Shown: positions 46,601-55,430, counted from the first letter of the stretch. The stretch: 55,666 bases of DNA from Nitrospirales bacterium (GCA_029261235.1 JAJDBS010000250.1:1-55666), one strand, 5' to 3'. Program-made: numbers and translations. Notes: generated by a model from the sequence alone, not told the origin.

Positions 46601-46647
46601 AACAGCCCGACAAAAATATACAGAACAATTTTAAGTTTTTTTGACAT
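43615..46647 (-). CDS. Large AsmA/DUF748-like envelope protein
   Basis: A 1010-residue protein with one N-terminal membrane helix (IVLYIFVGLFLLYTVLGFLA) and a long periplasmic region. The N-terminal LNRPVSIKEASFNPFLFKLQ, SLSTIKN-type segments and repeated VTIQDL/KIQEVAL strand patterns, with the later DIDLPISGNIDDPEFSYGG, are typical of DUF748 in the AsmA-like superfamily. These proteins form long grooves thought to move phospholipids between membranes or limit outer-membrane assembly. The C-terminal 200 residues contain the RPALRLDITGAAD segment typical of DUF748. A Glu/Pro-rich insert lies near residues 560-590. Confidence 0.85.
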   Translation of the reverse strand: MSKKLKIVLYIFVGLFLLYTVLGFLAVPWAITNKLPPMLTEELNRPVSIKEASFNPFLFKLQIQGFAIQESDGSPLAGFDDLFVDFEALSSIKNQAYTFDEIRLGLPHGLAIVRPDGSLNLADLGKPSDEKGPPQEVEPSEISTEEPAGLPPVFIQKIQIQQGMLEFQDVSKPTPFVAHLVPINLTLEKFTTKKDQANPYSLSAELGDGERISWEGMLTLDPFASDGRLALEKIRLHTLWTYIQDQFRFQIPEGLLDVNGQYELLTTADGVDVRVSQGNVTIQDLQIREAGSSDPVITVPLFEVKGVSVDVAKQSVTIPSIAARDARFIGWVDKEGTMNYQPLFAPVESSHQSSSTASPSAIEPESGKDDAPWNVLVEELDLANFTIDVEDRQPAEPARVLVEALHFHTSQVSSALDQPLPIDLSFQLNETGKADFKGTVNVEPLSVEMNVALTDIALKPFEPYLAPFVQFAIGSGAVSVAGKTHYQDASKTEPMVTYAGSIGISQLAFVDPENSKPFLLWKEFAVNGLALNVEPTTVKIQEVALITPGVVFSIDPDGTSNMARLFAPPGQIDEAPADGEESATEDETSQAEEPSTPPLPVQIETVRIDNLQFQMADRSITPNVATKIQEFSGTIKGLSSEQLAKADVDLSGKVDKYAPFKIKGQINPLSEDAYTDVSVVFENLNLATISPYSGKFAGYPITKGKLSLDLAYKLSQKELVGENKVLIDQMTMGSKVESPDAMSLPIPLALALLKDRKGLIDIDLPISGNIDDPEFSYGGIIWNALVNLLTKIATSPFSLVGGLVGGVMGDDPDALKYIAFPAGVKEIPPPEQEKLVALAKALSDRPALRLDITGAADSEVDRSALAEAKLLTQLKKVKFVQQPPSGDQTSAAVAQLELTPKEETQYLTQFFVEKFGEAALTQVAKSSDAKKPQADPRPLTADEMKSKILEGIVVDDGQLRALAQARAQRIREALIQEGKVPSDQVFLVEVVMTPVTVSGNVQNPLALAAH

Positions 46648-46894
46648 GTGAGATTAACGGAAGCTGATCGTGATGAGTATTGAGAGAGTAGAGTCCAAGC
46701 TTCAATGGGGCTTTGCCAACGGACCACCATGGAACAAACCATGATACCGTCTCCACCACAACCAGAGCTAGCCCCCACAAAAAGAGCCAATACCCCTTTT
46801 CGAAAACAAAGAAAAACCCAATGTTGCTTTATTTTGCAGATTTCGAGATAGTTCCTGATACACAAAATAAGATAGTCGCTGAGCTGCCCCTATT

Positions 46895-48858
46895 ATGATG
46901 GAATCAGGTCTACAGAAATATCTGGCCATTGCGGCCATCCTCACGCTGTCATTGCTTTCTGGAAGCATCAACCTGACCCAGGCCGCGCTTAACACAACGC
47001 CTCCAGAACCCCTCAGTAAATTAGGCACTCTGCCCCCAAAATCCGCCGATGGACCCTATCAACATTGGCAAAAACGCCAAAAATACTTTCTGGTCGTGGC
47101 CGTCAACGATACCGGGCTGCCGAACACAACGCTACCCTTCACACTAGTGGATGCCCAGGCAATCGTCACGGCCCTCACGGCCCAGGGGTACCAACCCCTC
47201 GACCCAGACCGCCCCATTCTCTCGGGAACCGCTGCCACCAGAAGCGCCATCATCAAAACCCTTAAAACGAGCCATCGTAAAAAAGACAAAGATCTCGTCC
47301 TCCTCTATTTCACCGGCCATGGCAAGGTGGGGGCAAAAGATTTATGGCTACAAACCTACGGGCAAGATGAAGTGGCCACAGGGCAAGGAGTGGCGCTCTC
47401 TCAACTCGTCATCCAAACTCGAACCAAAGAAAAAGGGCTAGGCTTTACAGGAGAACTCACCATTATTCTGGATACATGCTATAGCGGGAGCGGAATGCTC
47501 TCCCAAACCCTGAACTTACATGACCTCGGCAAACGCCTCACCATCTTCTCATCCAGCGCGACAAGACAAGAGTCCTTTCCCCTCACCGACCCTACGCTAC
47601 CCAAAATGAGCGCCTTTACCTACGCACTTCTGCAAGCTATGGGACCACGTTGGGGAACAGCCGATTCGGATGGAGACGGGATGCTGCGCTACGGCGAACT
47701 CTATATCCATACGAAAAACCAATTAAAAACATGGGCACACGAGAAAAAAGTTGCCCAACTCATGGAACCGACCCTCCTCAATAACTCACCGGAAGGATTT
47801 CTGTCGTATCAACGAGAACAGGTACGCGTCTGGCATAGTAGCTACCGACAAAATCTCACCACCAAAGAAATGAATGCCATACTCGCGGCCCATCTACAAA
47901 CCCTGGGAACCAATCCCAAGGACAAACCGGAGCTGCCAAAAGAAGCTCAAGCCCTCGCCGAAGGATTAGACCCCGACCCTCAAGATTTTTATACCCAAGC
48001 CATTCAAGCCACGGCCAAGGGCCAACTTGAAAATGCACGTGCGCTCTTTGCCAAAGCCGACCAACAATCACGCGATCGAGAACAAACCGAACAAACCAAG
48101 CGGCATGACCTCTATCTCGCCCGTGCGCGTATGGAATCATACGATGGCAAATTCACCGAGGCCTTTTCCTGGTATCTCCAAGCAGCCAACTTACGTCCAC
48201 CAAATGATCTGGAACTCATCAATGAAATAGGCATTGCAGGAATTCGTGCAGGGAACTATCCGGAAGCCGAACCGTATTTGAAACAAGCTGCAGAGCAACG
48301 AGAACAACGCTTAGCCCCTGACGACCCCGTACTTGCCGTCAGCCTCAACAACCTGGCCCTCTTATACAAAACCCAAGGGAAGTACGCCGACGCCGAGCCC
48401 CTCTACCTCCGGCCCTCCGGATTGGGGAAACCACCTTGGGTCCAAACCATCCAAAAATTGGCCTTCGCCTCAACAACCTGGCGGGACTCTTTCAGGCCCA
48501 AGGGAAGTACGCCGACGCCGAGCCCCTCTATCTCCGCGTCGTGAAAATTTTTGAATCGGCTCTTGGAACCAACCATCCCAACGTCGCGACGGCCCTCAAC
48601 AACCTGGCGGGACTCTTTCAGGCCCAAGGGAAGTACGCCGACGCCGAGCCCCTCTACCAGCGCAGCTTTTGGATTCTCATGAGTCGTCTTGGCCCCGACC
48701 ATCCGAATGTTGCCACGGTGTTTTCTAATTACCAAGAGTTTTTGAAAACCAGCGGCCAACCCTTTGACGAAGACACGGTGGTTGGCAAGCTGCATGAAGC
48801 TCGGTCGTCTATTGCTGCACAATCCAGCTTGACAAATTCTCCGGCCAAACCAAAATAA
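46895..48858 (+). CDS. Exported EF-hand caspase with C-terminal TPRs, frameshifted
   Basis: A signal peptide (to about residue 30, LTQA) precedes a caspase-like domain: LLYFTGHG with H142 and IILDTCYSG with C195. A canonical 12-residue EF-hand loop follows at residues 257-268 (DSDGDGMLRYGE), suggesting calcium control. After about residue 390 come TPR units of 42 residues (LNNLAxLxxxQGKYADAEPLYLR). The first frame runs to 48544, but the last in-frame TPR ends near 48412; thereafter the repeat continues in another phase to 48858. Restoring one base near 48411 gives a single protein of about 654 residues. It is either a recent mutation or a sequencing or assembly error in repeats. Confidence 0.8.
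48344..48720 (+). repeat. 126-base TPR-coding tandem repeat, one unit short by a base
   Basis: The landmark CTCAACAACCTGG starts at 48344, 48469 and 48595: spacings of 125 and 126 bases. The 21 codons from the AAGGGAAGTACGCCGACGCC core onward are almost identical between units. The 125-base spacing directly shows the lost base in the first unit. Confidence 0.85.
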
Positions 48859-48870
48859 GAAGGAACCTCT

Positions 48871-49800
48871 ATGTCTGTTCATCGTCACGTTCATTTGAAA
48901 AAGGCCTATTCATCTTTGACACAATGGTGTCAATGTTTGCTGCTGCTTTGGCTCTCCTTGACTGTCATGGGGTGTGACCCCGAGGCTTTAGTGAATTCTT
49001 ATTTTGAACAAATGGGACTCACCAGGCTGTCCGTTCTCCGCACCGATGTTCAGCCAGGCACGATTATTTTGATGGACAGAAATACTGGGTTTGTCCTTGA
49101 TTCATTTTTAGACTATGTCGATGATGCGGTTGATTCCTCACACAACTACCCCACCTTTGGCGGATCAGCTCAGCCAGACATTCATGCTAAACTTCCTGAA
49201 TTTACTGGGCAAACAAATCTTTCTGGGACATTGGCCTTAAAATTTTTAACTGGCGTCTTTCAGCTTGGCCCTGATTTTCAATTAGGCTTAGCTGGGAAGG
49301 TGAAGGTGCAAATACCCGACATGAAAGTGCGTAAAATGTCCGTGCCCAGTTTTGAAGACTTTTTGAAGCATGAGGAAGCCGAGCCCTTTGAACGTAAGGT
49401 ACGACAATGGATCCAACAAGGCCGCACCCCCTATTTGGCCTACGAAGTATTTCGCGCCAAAACTATTCACGTGCTGAGTGATCAAGGACAAGATGTGGCA
49501 CCCTCTCTAACAATCGCCACGATGAAGCCGCTTCCCGTGAGCGGGGAAGTGGGTGTAGCCTATCAAAAGGTCTCCTCAACTGAACTGCAAGTCACAGGGC
49601 ACCGCTATTTTGCCTTTGCCGTGAAAACGGCTCGATTGAGCTGGGATGTCAAGAATCAGTCTGTCGTGGTGAACCAAACAGATCGGGCCAAACCGGACGG
49701 CCGTGGCGCCAAAGGCGTTCCAGGTGATGAATATGCCGCCCCGTTACTTGATAAATTTCAACCTGTTACGCTCCAATCTGGCTTGCCCCCTGAATTTTGA
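48871..49800 (+). CDS. Lipoprotein of unknown function downstream of the EF-hand caspase
   Basis: A 309-residue protein with a lipobox (SLTVMGC, C35), preceded by a basic n-region. The mature part has an amphipathic, strand-rich look: FEQMGLTRLSVLRTDVQPGT, then FLTGVFQLGPDFQLGLAGKV and YLAYEVFRAKTIHVL. No known domain was recognised by eye. The start is 12 bases after the caspase stop with AGAAGGA before the ATG, so the two are almost certainly co-transcribed. Both are exported, so a functional pair is plausible. A pore-former of gasdermin type, as seen next to other bacterial caspases, is an open guess only. Confidence 0.75.
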   Translation: MSVHRHVHLKKAYSSLTQWCQCLLLLWLSLTVMGCDPEALVNSYFEQMGLTRLSVLRTDVQPGTIILMDRNTGFVLDSFLDYVDDAVDSSHNYPTFGGSAQPDIHAKLPEFTGQTNLSGTLALKFLTGVFQLGPDFQLGLAGKVKVQIPDMKVRKMSVPSFEDFLKHEEAEPFERKVRQWIQQGRTPYLAYEVFRAKTIHVLSDQGQDVAPSLTIATMKPLPVSGEVGVAYQKVSSTELQVTGHRYFAFAVKTARLSWDVKNQSVVVNQTDRAKPDGRGAKGVPGDEYAAPLLDKFQPVTLQSGLPPEF

Positions 49801-49861
49801 GGCCCCTCACGGTTCTCCCCTATAATTGCCTTTCTACGCCTTAACCTCAACGTCTCTTTAC

Positions 49862-49891
49862 TTGACAGTGGGTCCGACCCTTCTCTACTGT
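49862..49891 (+). promoter_or_regulatory. Sigma-70-like promoter upstream of ffh
   Basis: TTGACA at 49862-49867 is a consensus -35 box, and TACTGT at 49886-49891 is a fair -10 box after an 18-base spacer. It is 46 bases upstream of the ffh start. A TAGAAT at 49904-49909 is an alternative -10 without a good -35. Confidence 0.5.
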
Positions 49892-49936
49892 CTTGAGTTT
49901 GCTTAGAATAGCTTCGTCACTAGAGGATCGTCTTCA

Positions 49937-51325
49937 GTGTTTGCAACATTAACTGAAAAAATCGAGAGCGTTTTCAAACAGTTACGCGGCCAAGCCGTGT
50001 TAACTGAACAGAATATTACCGATGCCTTGAAAGAGGTGCGGTTGGCGCTGCTGGAAGCCGACGTCAACTTTAAGATCGTCAAAGACTTTATAGAGAAGGT
50101 TCGCATAAAAGCGGTCGGGCAGGAAGTTCTGAAAAGCCTGACGCCGGCGAATCAGGTGGTGAAGGTCGTCTGGGAGGAACTACGAGACCTCTTAGGGCAT
50201 GAACAAAGTGCTCTGCATCTGTCTTCCCAGCCACCTACGGTCATTATGATGGTGGGGCTTCAAGGGTCTGGAAAGACCACCACCACTGGGAAACTCGCCA
50301 ATTATTTCAAGTCTGACGGAAAACGTGTGTTGCTTGTGGCCGCTGACCCTCGGCGGCCTGCTGCTGGCGAACAATTAGCCTCACTTGGGACTGATTTGGA
50401 TGTGCTGGTCCACCGTGGCACCAATGAAGGCCAACCCGGCGCACACGCCGTGCAAACCTGTAAAGATGGCGTCACCCGTGCCCGTGAGCACGGATACGAT
50501 GTGGTACTCCTCGATACCGGTGGGCGACTGCATATTGATGAAGAATTAATGCAGGAGTTGGTGGATATCAAAACGGGTGTCCAACCACAAGAAATTCTGT
50601 TGGTCGCGGATTCCATGACCGGGCAGGAAGCCGTCTCCGTCGCTGAACGTTTTAATGAAACCCTCGGGATCACGGGGCTTATCCTGACGAAGGTTGAGGG
50701 TGATGCCCGCGGTGGGGCGGTCTTATCCGTTCGGGCTGCAACGGGAAAGCCGATTAAATTCTTAGGTGTTGGGGAAAAACTGGATGCGTTAGAGCCCTTT
50801 TTCCCAGACCGCATGGCTTCCCGTATTCTTGGCATGGGTGATGTGCTGACCTTGATCGAGAAAGCCCAAGAGAATTTCTCGCAAGAACAAGCGCAGGCAT
50901 TGCAAAAAAAGGTTTCCAGTAATACCCTGACGTTGGAGGATTTTCGAGATCAAATTCAGCAGGTGAATAAACTGGGCTCGTTAGACCAGATTATTGACAT
51001 GCTGCCTGGCGGTCAAAAAATCAAAAATATGATGGGCGCCGCTGGTGGCAGCAATGCCGCCGTTCCTGAAAAAGAAATGAAGCGGGTCGTGGCCATGATC
51101 GATTCCATGACGCCCAAAGAGCGTCGGGATCACACGCTGCTCAATGGTGATCGCAAAAAACGAATTGCCAAAGGGAGTGGGACGTCTGTTCCGGAAATTA
51201 ATCGACTGATCAAACAGTTTTTGGATGCTCGCCGCATGATGAAATCATTAGTTGGTGGGCAGTTAGGCATCGGGAAGAAAAAGAAAAAACGAGGGAAGCT
51301 GATCCGAGCGATCAATGCCCGGTAA
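49937..51325 (+). CDS. ffh: Signal recognition particle GTPase Ffh
   Basis: A 462-residue protein. The N domain is followed by the G domain with GLQGSGKTTTTGKLA (P-loop), AADPRRPAAGEQL, DTGGRLHIDEELM and TKVEGDARGG. The C-terminal M domain has the methionine-rich segment (IDMLPGGQKIKNMMGA) and SGTSVPEINRLIKQF for SRP RNA and signal-peptide binding, then a lysine-rich tail. It targets membrane proteins to the translocon. Start is GTG 49937. First gene of the conserved block ffh-rpsP-rimM-trmD-rplS. Confidence 0.97.
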   Translation: MFATLTEKIESVFKQLRGQAVLTEQNITDALKEVRLALLEADVNFKIVKDFIEKVRIKAVGQEVLKSLTPANQVVKVVWEELRDLLGHEQSALHLSSQPPTVIMMVGLQGSGKTTTTGKLANYFKSDGKRVLLVAADPRRPAAGEQLASLGTDLDVLVHRGTNEGQPGAHAVQTCKDGVTRAREHGYDVVLLDTGGRLHIDEELMQELVDIKTGVQPQEILLVADSMTGQEAVSVAERFNETLGITGLILTKVEGDARGGAVLSVRAATGKPIKFLGVGEKLDALEPFFPDRMASRILGMGDVLTLIEKAQENFSQEQAQALQKKVSSNTLTLEDFRDQIQQVNKLGSLDQIIDMLPGGQKIKNMMGAAGGSNAAVPEKEMKRVVAMIDSMTPKERRDHTLLNGDRKKRIAKGSGTSVPEINRLIKQFLDARRMMKSLVGGQLGIGKKKKKRGKLIRAINAR

Positions 51326-51380
51326 GCGATCAATGCCCTTAGCTTTTTATGGGTTCATTTTTTACTAGAGGAGAATGCCA

Positions 51381-51659
51381 GTGGCAGTTCATTTACGTTT
51401 AACACGAATGGGTCGGCATAAGCGGCCATTTTATCGAGTAGTCGCGGCCGATTCACATATGAAGAGAGATGGACGGTTTCTTGAAATCATCGGCACCTAT
51501 GACCCCTTGAAGGAAACTGATAAAGCGGCCTTCAAGGAAGACCGCGTGCTGGATTGGCTTCAAAAAGGCGCCCAACCCACAGATTCGGTTCGGGCCTTAT
51601 TACGAAGAACCGGTGTGTACAAAGCATTGGCCGAATCAAAAAAACTCGCGAAAGCCTAA
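51381..51659 (+). CDS. rpsP: Ribosomal protein S16
   Basis: A 92-residue protein of the 30S subunit. MAVHLRLTRMGRHKRPFYRV is the typical S16 N-terminus, and FLEIIGTYDPL follows. An upstream ATG at 51375 is only one base after GAGGAG (51368-51373), whereas the GTG at 51381 is seven bases after it and gives the usual family start, so I set the start there. No KH-domain gene follows, although one often does in other bacteria. Confidence 0.96.
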   Translation: MAVHLRLTRMGRHKRPFYRVVAADSHMKRDGRFLEIIGTYDPLKETDKAAFKEDRVLDWLQKGAQPTDSVRALLRRTGVYKALAESKKLAKA

Positions 51660-51761
51660 AAGTCGCTCAAATGCGATCATAAAATCCTGAAAAATTGCTC
51701 AGGATGGCTATAACTCGTTCATTGCATTTCTTTGATGTTCAAAGCGTGAGATCTATTTACC

Positions 51762-52325
51762 ATGCTGACGCCCGTGCTGAGTCGTCCACATCCTCATACT
51801 GATTCTTTGGTCACCATTGGCCTGATTTTGAAGCCCTTTGGCGTCCGGGGTGAAGTGAAAGTGGAGTCAATGTCTGATGTACCAGGACGTTTTCATGGCT
51901 TAAAGACCGTCTATCTCACGCTGCCGCATAAGACTGCGACTCCGAAGGAAACGACCGTGACCCACATACGTGACGTGACAGCTGGCTACCTCATGACATG
52001 TACAGCATTTTCAACGCCTGAGGAGGCCGCTCACTTTCGTGGGGCCTGGATTCAAATTCCCTCGGATCCTGATCTTCCTCGAGACCCTGATACGTTTTAT
52101 CAATTTGAATTGATTGGACTGCGCGTTGAAGATCCTGATGGCACGCAAATGGGCAACGTAGAAGAAATCATGGAATATCCTCAGCATCAGGTGCTCGTTG
52201 TTCGTAATCAGAAAGACGAGTTTCTCATCCCTATGAATCGCAAAGCCATTGCAAAGGTCGATTTAGGCAATCAGTGTGTACACGTGGCGTCAAAGGAGTG
52301 GTGGGACATTCGTCATGCATTGTGA
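51762..52325 (+). CDS. rimM: 16S rRNA processing protein RimM
   Basis: A 187-residue protein that binds S19 and helps 30S maturation. Motifs: VTIGLILKPFGVRGEVKVES (N-terminal beta-barrel), DTFYQFELIGLRV and the C-terminal PRC-barrel with FLIPMNRKAIAKVDL. Position between rpsP and trmD is classical. It overlaps trmD by 11 bases. Confidence 0.95.
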   Translation: MLTPVLSRPHPHTDSLVTIGLILKPFGVRGEVKVESMSDVPGRFHGLKTVYLTLPHKTATPKETTVTHIRDVTAGYLMTCTAFSTPEEAAHFRGAWIQIPSDPDLPRDPDTFYQFELIGLRVEDPDGTQMGNVEEIMEYPQHQVLVVRNQKDEFLIPMNRKAIAKVDLGNQCVHVASKEWWDIRHAL

Positions 52326-53079
52326 ACTTCTCACCGTATTCCCTGAGTTGATTCAGGCGGTCGGCTCCCAGAGCATCATGAAGCGTGCCCAGGAAAAGGG
52401 CCTGCTGACGATTCACACACACAATCTTCGCGACTACACGGATGATCCACATCGCTCCACTGACGATACGCCCTATGGCGGAGGCGGCGGAATGGTCATG
52501 AAAGCCGAACCCATTTTTCTCGCAATTGACGCCATCAAGCAAGCATTGGGCAACATCCGAATTCTTCTGCCCTCGCCTCAAGGCATTCGATTTTCACATG
52601 GATTGTCCATGGAATTGAGCCGAGAAACTCGACCACTGGTCTTTATTTGCGGGCACTATGAGGGCATTGATGAACGAGTGCGAACCCATTTGTCGGTAGA
52701 AGAAATTTCTCTGGGCGATTATGTGGTGACCGGCGGAGAACTCCCTGCACTGACGATGATTGATGCTGCCATGCGACACATTCCAGGGGTGTTAGGGGAT
52801 CCCCATTCTTCCGAACAAGAATCGTTTGTCGAATCGTTGTTAGACTATCCTCATTTCACACGCCCGGCTAACCTTCGAGACCAGACAGTCCCAGACGTGT
52901 TAATTTCTGGTAACCATGAAGCCATTCGTCGATGGCGACGAAAAGAATCGCTACGCCAGACCTTGCTCAAACGTCCAGATTTATTGGATCATCATCCGCT
53001 CAATACAGAAGATCATCAGTTGTTAGAAGAAATTGAACACGACTATACCTCGGCGGGATGCGATCCGCAGAGACCTTGA
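52315..53079 (+). CDS. trmD: tRNA (guanine-N1-)-methyltransferase TrmD
   Basis: A 254-residue enzyme that makes m1G37 in tRNA and prevents frameshifting. The trefoil-knot SAM motifs are visible: DTPYGGGGGMVMKAEP, FICGHYEGIDERV and EISLGDYVVTGGELP. ATG 52315 gives the family N-terminus MHCELLTVFPELI; the longer frame from 52276 is rejected. Confidence 0.97.
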   Translation: MHCELLTVFPELIQAVGSQSIMKRAQEKGLLTIHTHNLRDYTDDPHRSTDDTPYGGGGGMVMKAEPIFLAIDAIKQALGNIRILLPSPQGIRFSHGLSMELSRETRPLVFICGHYEGIDERVRTHLSVEEISLGDYVVTGGELPALTMIDAAMRHIPGVLGDPHSSEQESFVESLLDYPHFTRPANLRDQTVPDVLISGNHEAIRRWRRKESLRQTLLKRPDLLDHHPLNTEDHQLLEEIEHDYTSAGCDPQRP

Positions 53080-53094
53080 AGGAGGAATTCCCGC

Positions 53095-53562
53095 ATGAAT
53101 CAGTTACAACGCTTAGAACAATCGTATGCCACAGAATCAGTACCGTTTTTTGAAATTGGCGATACCGTCCGCGTGAAAGTCCGAGTCGTCGAAGCCCGGG
53201 CTTCTGGTAAGAAAAAAACTCAGGAAGAGGAGAAAGAACGGATCCAGATCTTTGAAGGTTTGGTGATTGCTCGATCAGGCCGCAAAGAGGCTGAAACCTT
53301 TACCGTCCGAAAAATATCCTTTGGAACCGGCGTTGAACGAATATTTCCAGTCCATTCTCCAAGCCTGGCCGGAATCGACGTCGTCAGAAAAGGGAAAGTA
53401 CGTCGCGCCAAGCTATTTTACCTTCGGGATAAAAAAGGCAAGGCGGCAAAAATTTCCGAGCGAGATTTCTCCAGAACTCCCAAAGCCAAAAAAGTTGCGA
53501 CTCCGGCAGCTGTCGAGGAATCAGCCACTGAAGACACCAGCAATCCTGAGACGTCAGAATAA
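53095..53562 (+). CDS. rplS: Ribosomal protein L19
   Basis: A 155-residue protein of the 50S subunit. The L19 core is clear ([49 protein letters not shown] and [18 protein letters not shown]). A C-terminal extension of about 35 residues (Ala, Thr, Ser, Glu-rich after RTPKAKK) goes beyond the usual 115 residues. AAGGAGGAA precedes the ATG. Confidence 0.96.
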   Translation: MNQLQRLEQSYATESVPFFEIGDTVRVKVRVVEARASGKKKTQEEEKERIQIFEGLVIARSGRKEAETFTVRKISFGTGVERIFPVHSPSLAGIDVVRKGKVRRAKLFYLRDKKGKAAKISERDFSRTPKAKKVATPAAVEESATEDTSNPETSE

Positions 53563-53631
53563 CGCTGTATCCACGCAAAAAAGGCTATCTTACACCGTAG
53601 TCGCTGCCACTCCCATTGCTTAGATACCAGT

Positions 53632-54243
53632 ATGGGACCAACCGATTTTTTCGAGACATCTGCTTGGGCATGTGGCTTTCGACGAATAGCCGGCCTGGAT
53701 GAAGCTGGCCGCGGGCCTTTAGCCGGGCCAGTGATCGCAGCCGTCGTTATCCTTCCTCGGCGCATATACTTTGATCATCTGGATGACTCCAAGCTCCTGT
53801 CTGAAAACCAACGCAATAGACTGTTTACCGCTATTACGACCCAAGCACAGGCGTGGGGTGTTGGAGCCGCCTCGGAACAAGAAATTGACGAGTTCAATAT
53901 ATTAGAAGCCACGCGTTTAGCAGGGTATCGAGCATTCAACAAGATCGCCTCCCCACCAGATTATCTCCTACTTGATGCCCTCCTCTTGCCTACAGTCTCT
54001 GTTCGTCAACGTTCAGTAATCAAAGGAGATCAACTCTCAATCTCGATTGCTGCCGCCTCGATTCTCGCCAAGGTCTCTCGTGATCGAATTATGACTACAT
54101 ATCATGCACAATATCCTGACTATCAGTTTGATCTGCATAAGGGCTATCCAACCCCTGAACACCTGAAGCGATTGCGCCAATTTGGCCCCTGTCCTGGACA
54201 TCGACGAAGTTTTCGCCCTGTTCGGGCCTGCCTCAATGGGTGA
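53632..54243 (+). CDS. rnhB: Ribonuclease HII
   Basis: A 203-residue enzyme that cuts RNA in RNA-DNA hybrids and removes single ribonucleotides. IAGLDEAGRGPLAGPVIAAV contains the catalytic DEAGRG, DYLLLDALLL carries the third acidic residue, and SIAAASILAKVSRD then HKGYPTPEHL complete the family pattern. It overlaps yraN by four bases (GTGA). Confidence 0.95.
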   Translation: MGPTDFFETSAWACGFRRIAGLDEAGRGPLAGPVIAAVVILPRRIYFDHLDDSKLLSENQRNRLFTAITTQAQAWGVGAASEQEIDEFNILEATRLAGYRAFNKIASPPDYLLLDALLLPTVSVRQRSVIKGDQLSISIAAASILAKVSRDRIMTTYHAQYPDYQFDLHKGYPTPEHLKRLRQFGPCPGHRRSFRPVRACLNG

Positions 54244-54638
54244 AAGAATCCATGTTCACGACATCACAAACCTTTGGCCAAGCAGCTGAGGACATGGCTG
54301 AACAGATGCTTCGAAAAAAAGGATACCGTATTCTAGGAAGAAATATTCGCGTAGCCGGAGGAGAATTAGATCTCATCGCAGATGACCAAGGCGTTCTGGT
54401 TTTCATTGAAGTCAAAGCCCGCCGAGACCAGCATTTCGGAGGTGCGGCTTACGCCATCACCTCTCGGAAAAAACAGCAGATCATCAAATTGGCCGCCTGC
54501 TATCTTTCTCAGCACGAGTTAACCAACCAACATTGTCGATTTGACGCCATCCTCGTCGATGGCAGCCATGACGATTCGCCTCAATTAACTCACATCGAAC
54601 AGGCATTTGAGGTATCCAGTTCCGCCAGGCAATGGTAA
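54240..54638 (+). CDS. yraN: UPF0102/YraN family endonuclease-fold protein
   Basis: A 132-residue protein of the restriction-endonuclease-like fold. GQAAEDMAEQMLRKKGYRIL, NIRVAGGELDLIADD and FIEVKARRDQHFGGA are the family landmarks. Function is unsettled. Start is GTG 54240 overlapping rnhB, or ATG 54252; neither has a strong ribosome site. Coupling with rnhB is the common arrangement. Confidence 0.9.
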   Translation: MKESMFTTSQTFGQAAEDMAEQMLRKKGYRILGRNIRVAGGELDLIADDQGVLVFIEVKARRDQHFGGAAYAITSRKKQQIIKLAACYLSQHELTNQHCRFDAILVDGSHDDSPQLTHIEQAFEVSSSARQW

Positions 54639-54761
54639 ATTACTAGAACGTGGTTCAGCATCAGCCCACAAGTCTGGCCTGATTGGTCACCGGCTACGTG
54701 TTTTCACTAGCCTTCGAAGTAAGCCGATGACTCAATTACCTTTCACGAGTTGCGGAACCAA

Positions 54762-55430
54762 ATGATTCAGTTATTTCATGTCACGAAATATTTTGAAGGA
54801 TGCCTCGCGCTTTCCGACATCTCCCTTCGAATCGAAAAAGGCGAATGCGTCTTACTCACCGGGTCGAGTGGAGCGGGTAAGACGACGTTACTCAAATTGA
54901 TCTTTGGCTCAGATCACCCCGATGATGGGCAAATTCTTGTACAAAATCGCAATATTGCCAGACTTCGTCGAGCTGACGTCCCGTATCACCGCCGCACGAT
55001 GGGCTTTGTCCTGCAGGACTTTAAATTGCTGCCTCAACGAAGCGTCTTTGAAAATGTCGCTCTCCCACTGATCATTCGAGGCTTGTCTTCGTTTGAATCT
55101 AAGCGAAAAGTGATTGAAGCGTTACGTGCCGTCGGGATGGAACATAAACAGACGACCCATGCCTCAGTGCTCTCAGCTGGGGAACAGCAACGTGTCTGTA
55201 TCGCCAGAGCCATCGTGAATAGTCCCATCATCTTGTTAGCTGATGAACCAACTGGGAACTTAGACCCTCAACTCACGACAGAAATCGCAGAATTATTCAA
55301 AAAAATCAATGCGCGTGGCACCACAGTGCTGATGGCCACACATAATCGACAAGTCGTCGAACAATTAAATGGACGAGTGTTGCGACTTGACTCAGGTCAT
55401 CTTCTCTCCGATCAAGGAGCCTATGCGTGA
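54762..55430 (+). CDS. ftsE: Cell division ATP-binding protein FtsE
   Basis: A 222-residue ABC ATPase. Walker A is TGSSGAGKTTLLKLIF, the Q-loop region FVLQDFKLLP, the signature LSAGEQQRVCIARA and Walker B ILLADEPTGNLDP. FtsE pairs with FtsX to control cell-wall hydrolases at the septum. ATG 54762 gives the usual MIQLFHVTKYF start and has GCGGA nearby; the TTG at 54750 is rejected. The stop overlaps ftsX as GTGA. Confidence 0.94.
   Translation: MIQLFHVTKYFEGCLALSDISLRIEKGECVLLTGSSGAGKTTLLKLIFGSDHPDDGQILVQNRNIARLRRADVPYHRRTMGFVLQDFKLLPQRSVFENVALPLIIRGLSSFESKRKVIEALRAVGMEHKQTTHASVLSAGEQQRVCIARAIVNSPIILLADEPTGNLDPQLTTEIAELFKKINARGTTVLMATHNRQVVEQLNGRVLRLDSGHLLSDQGAYA

Noticed and set aside
48405-48420. 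Programmed frameshift in the EF-hand caspase gene
   Set aside because: The junction has no slippery heptamer; loss of one base in a repeat explains it better.
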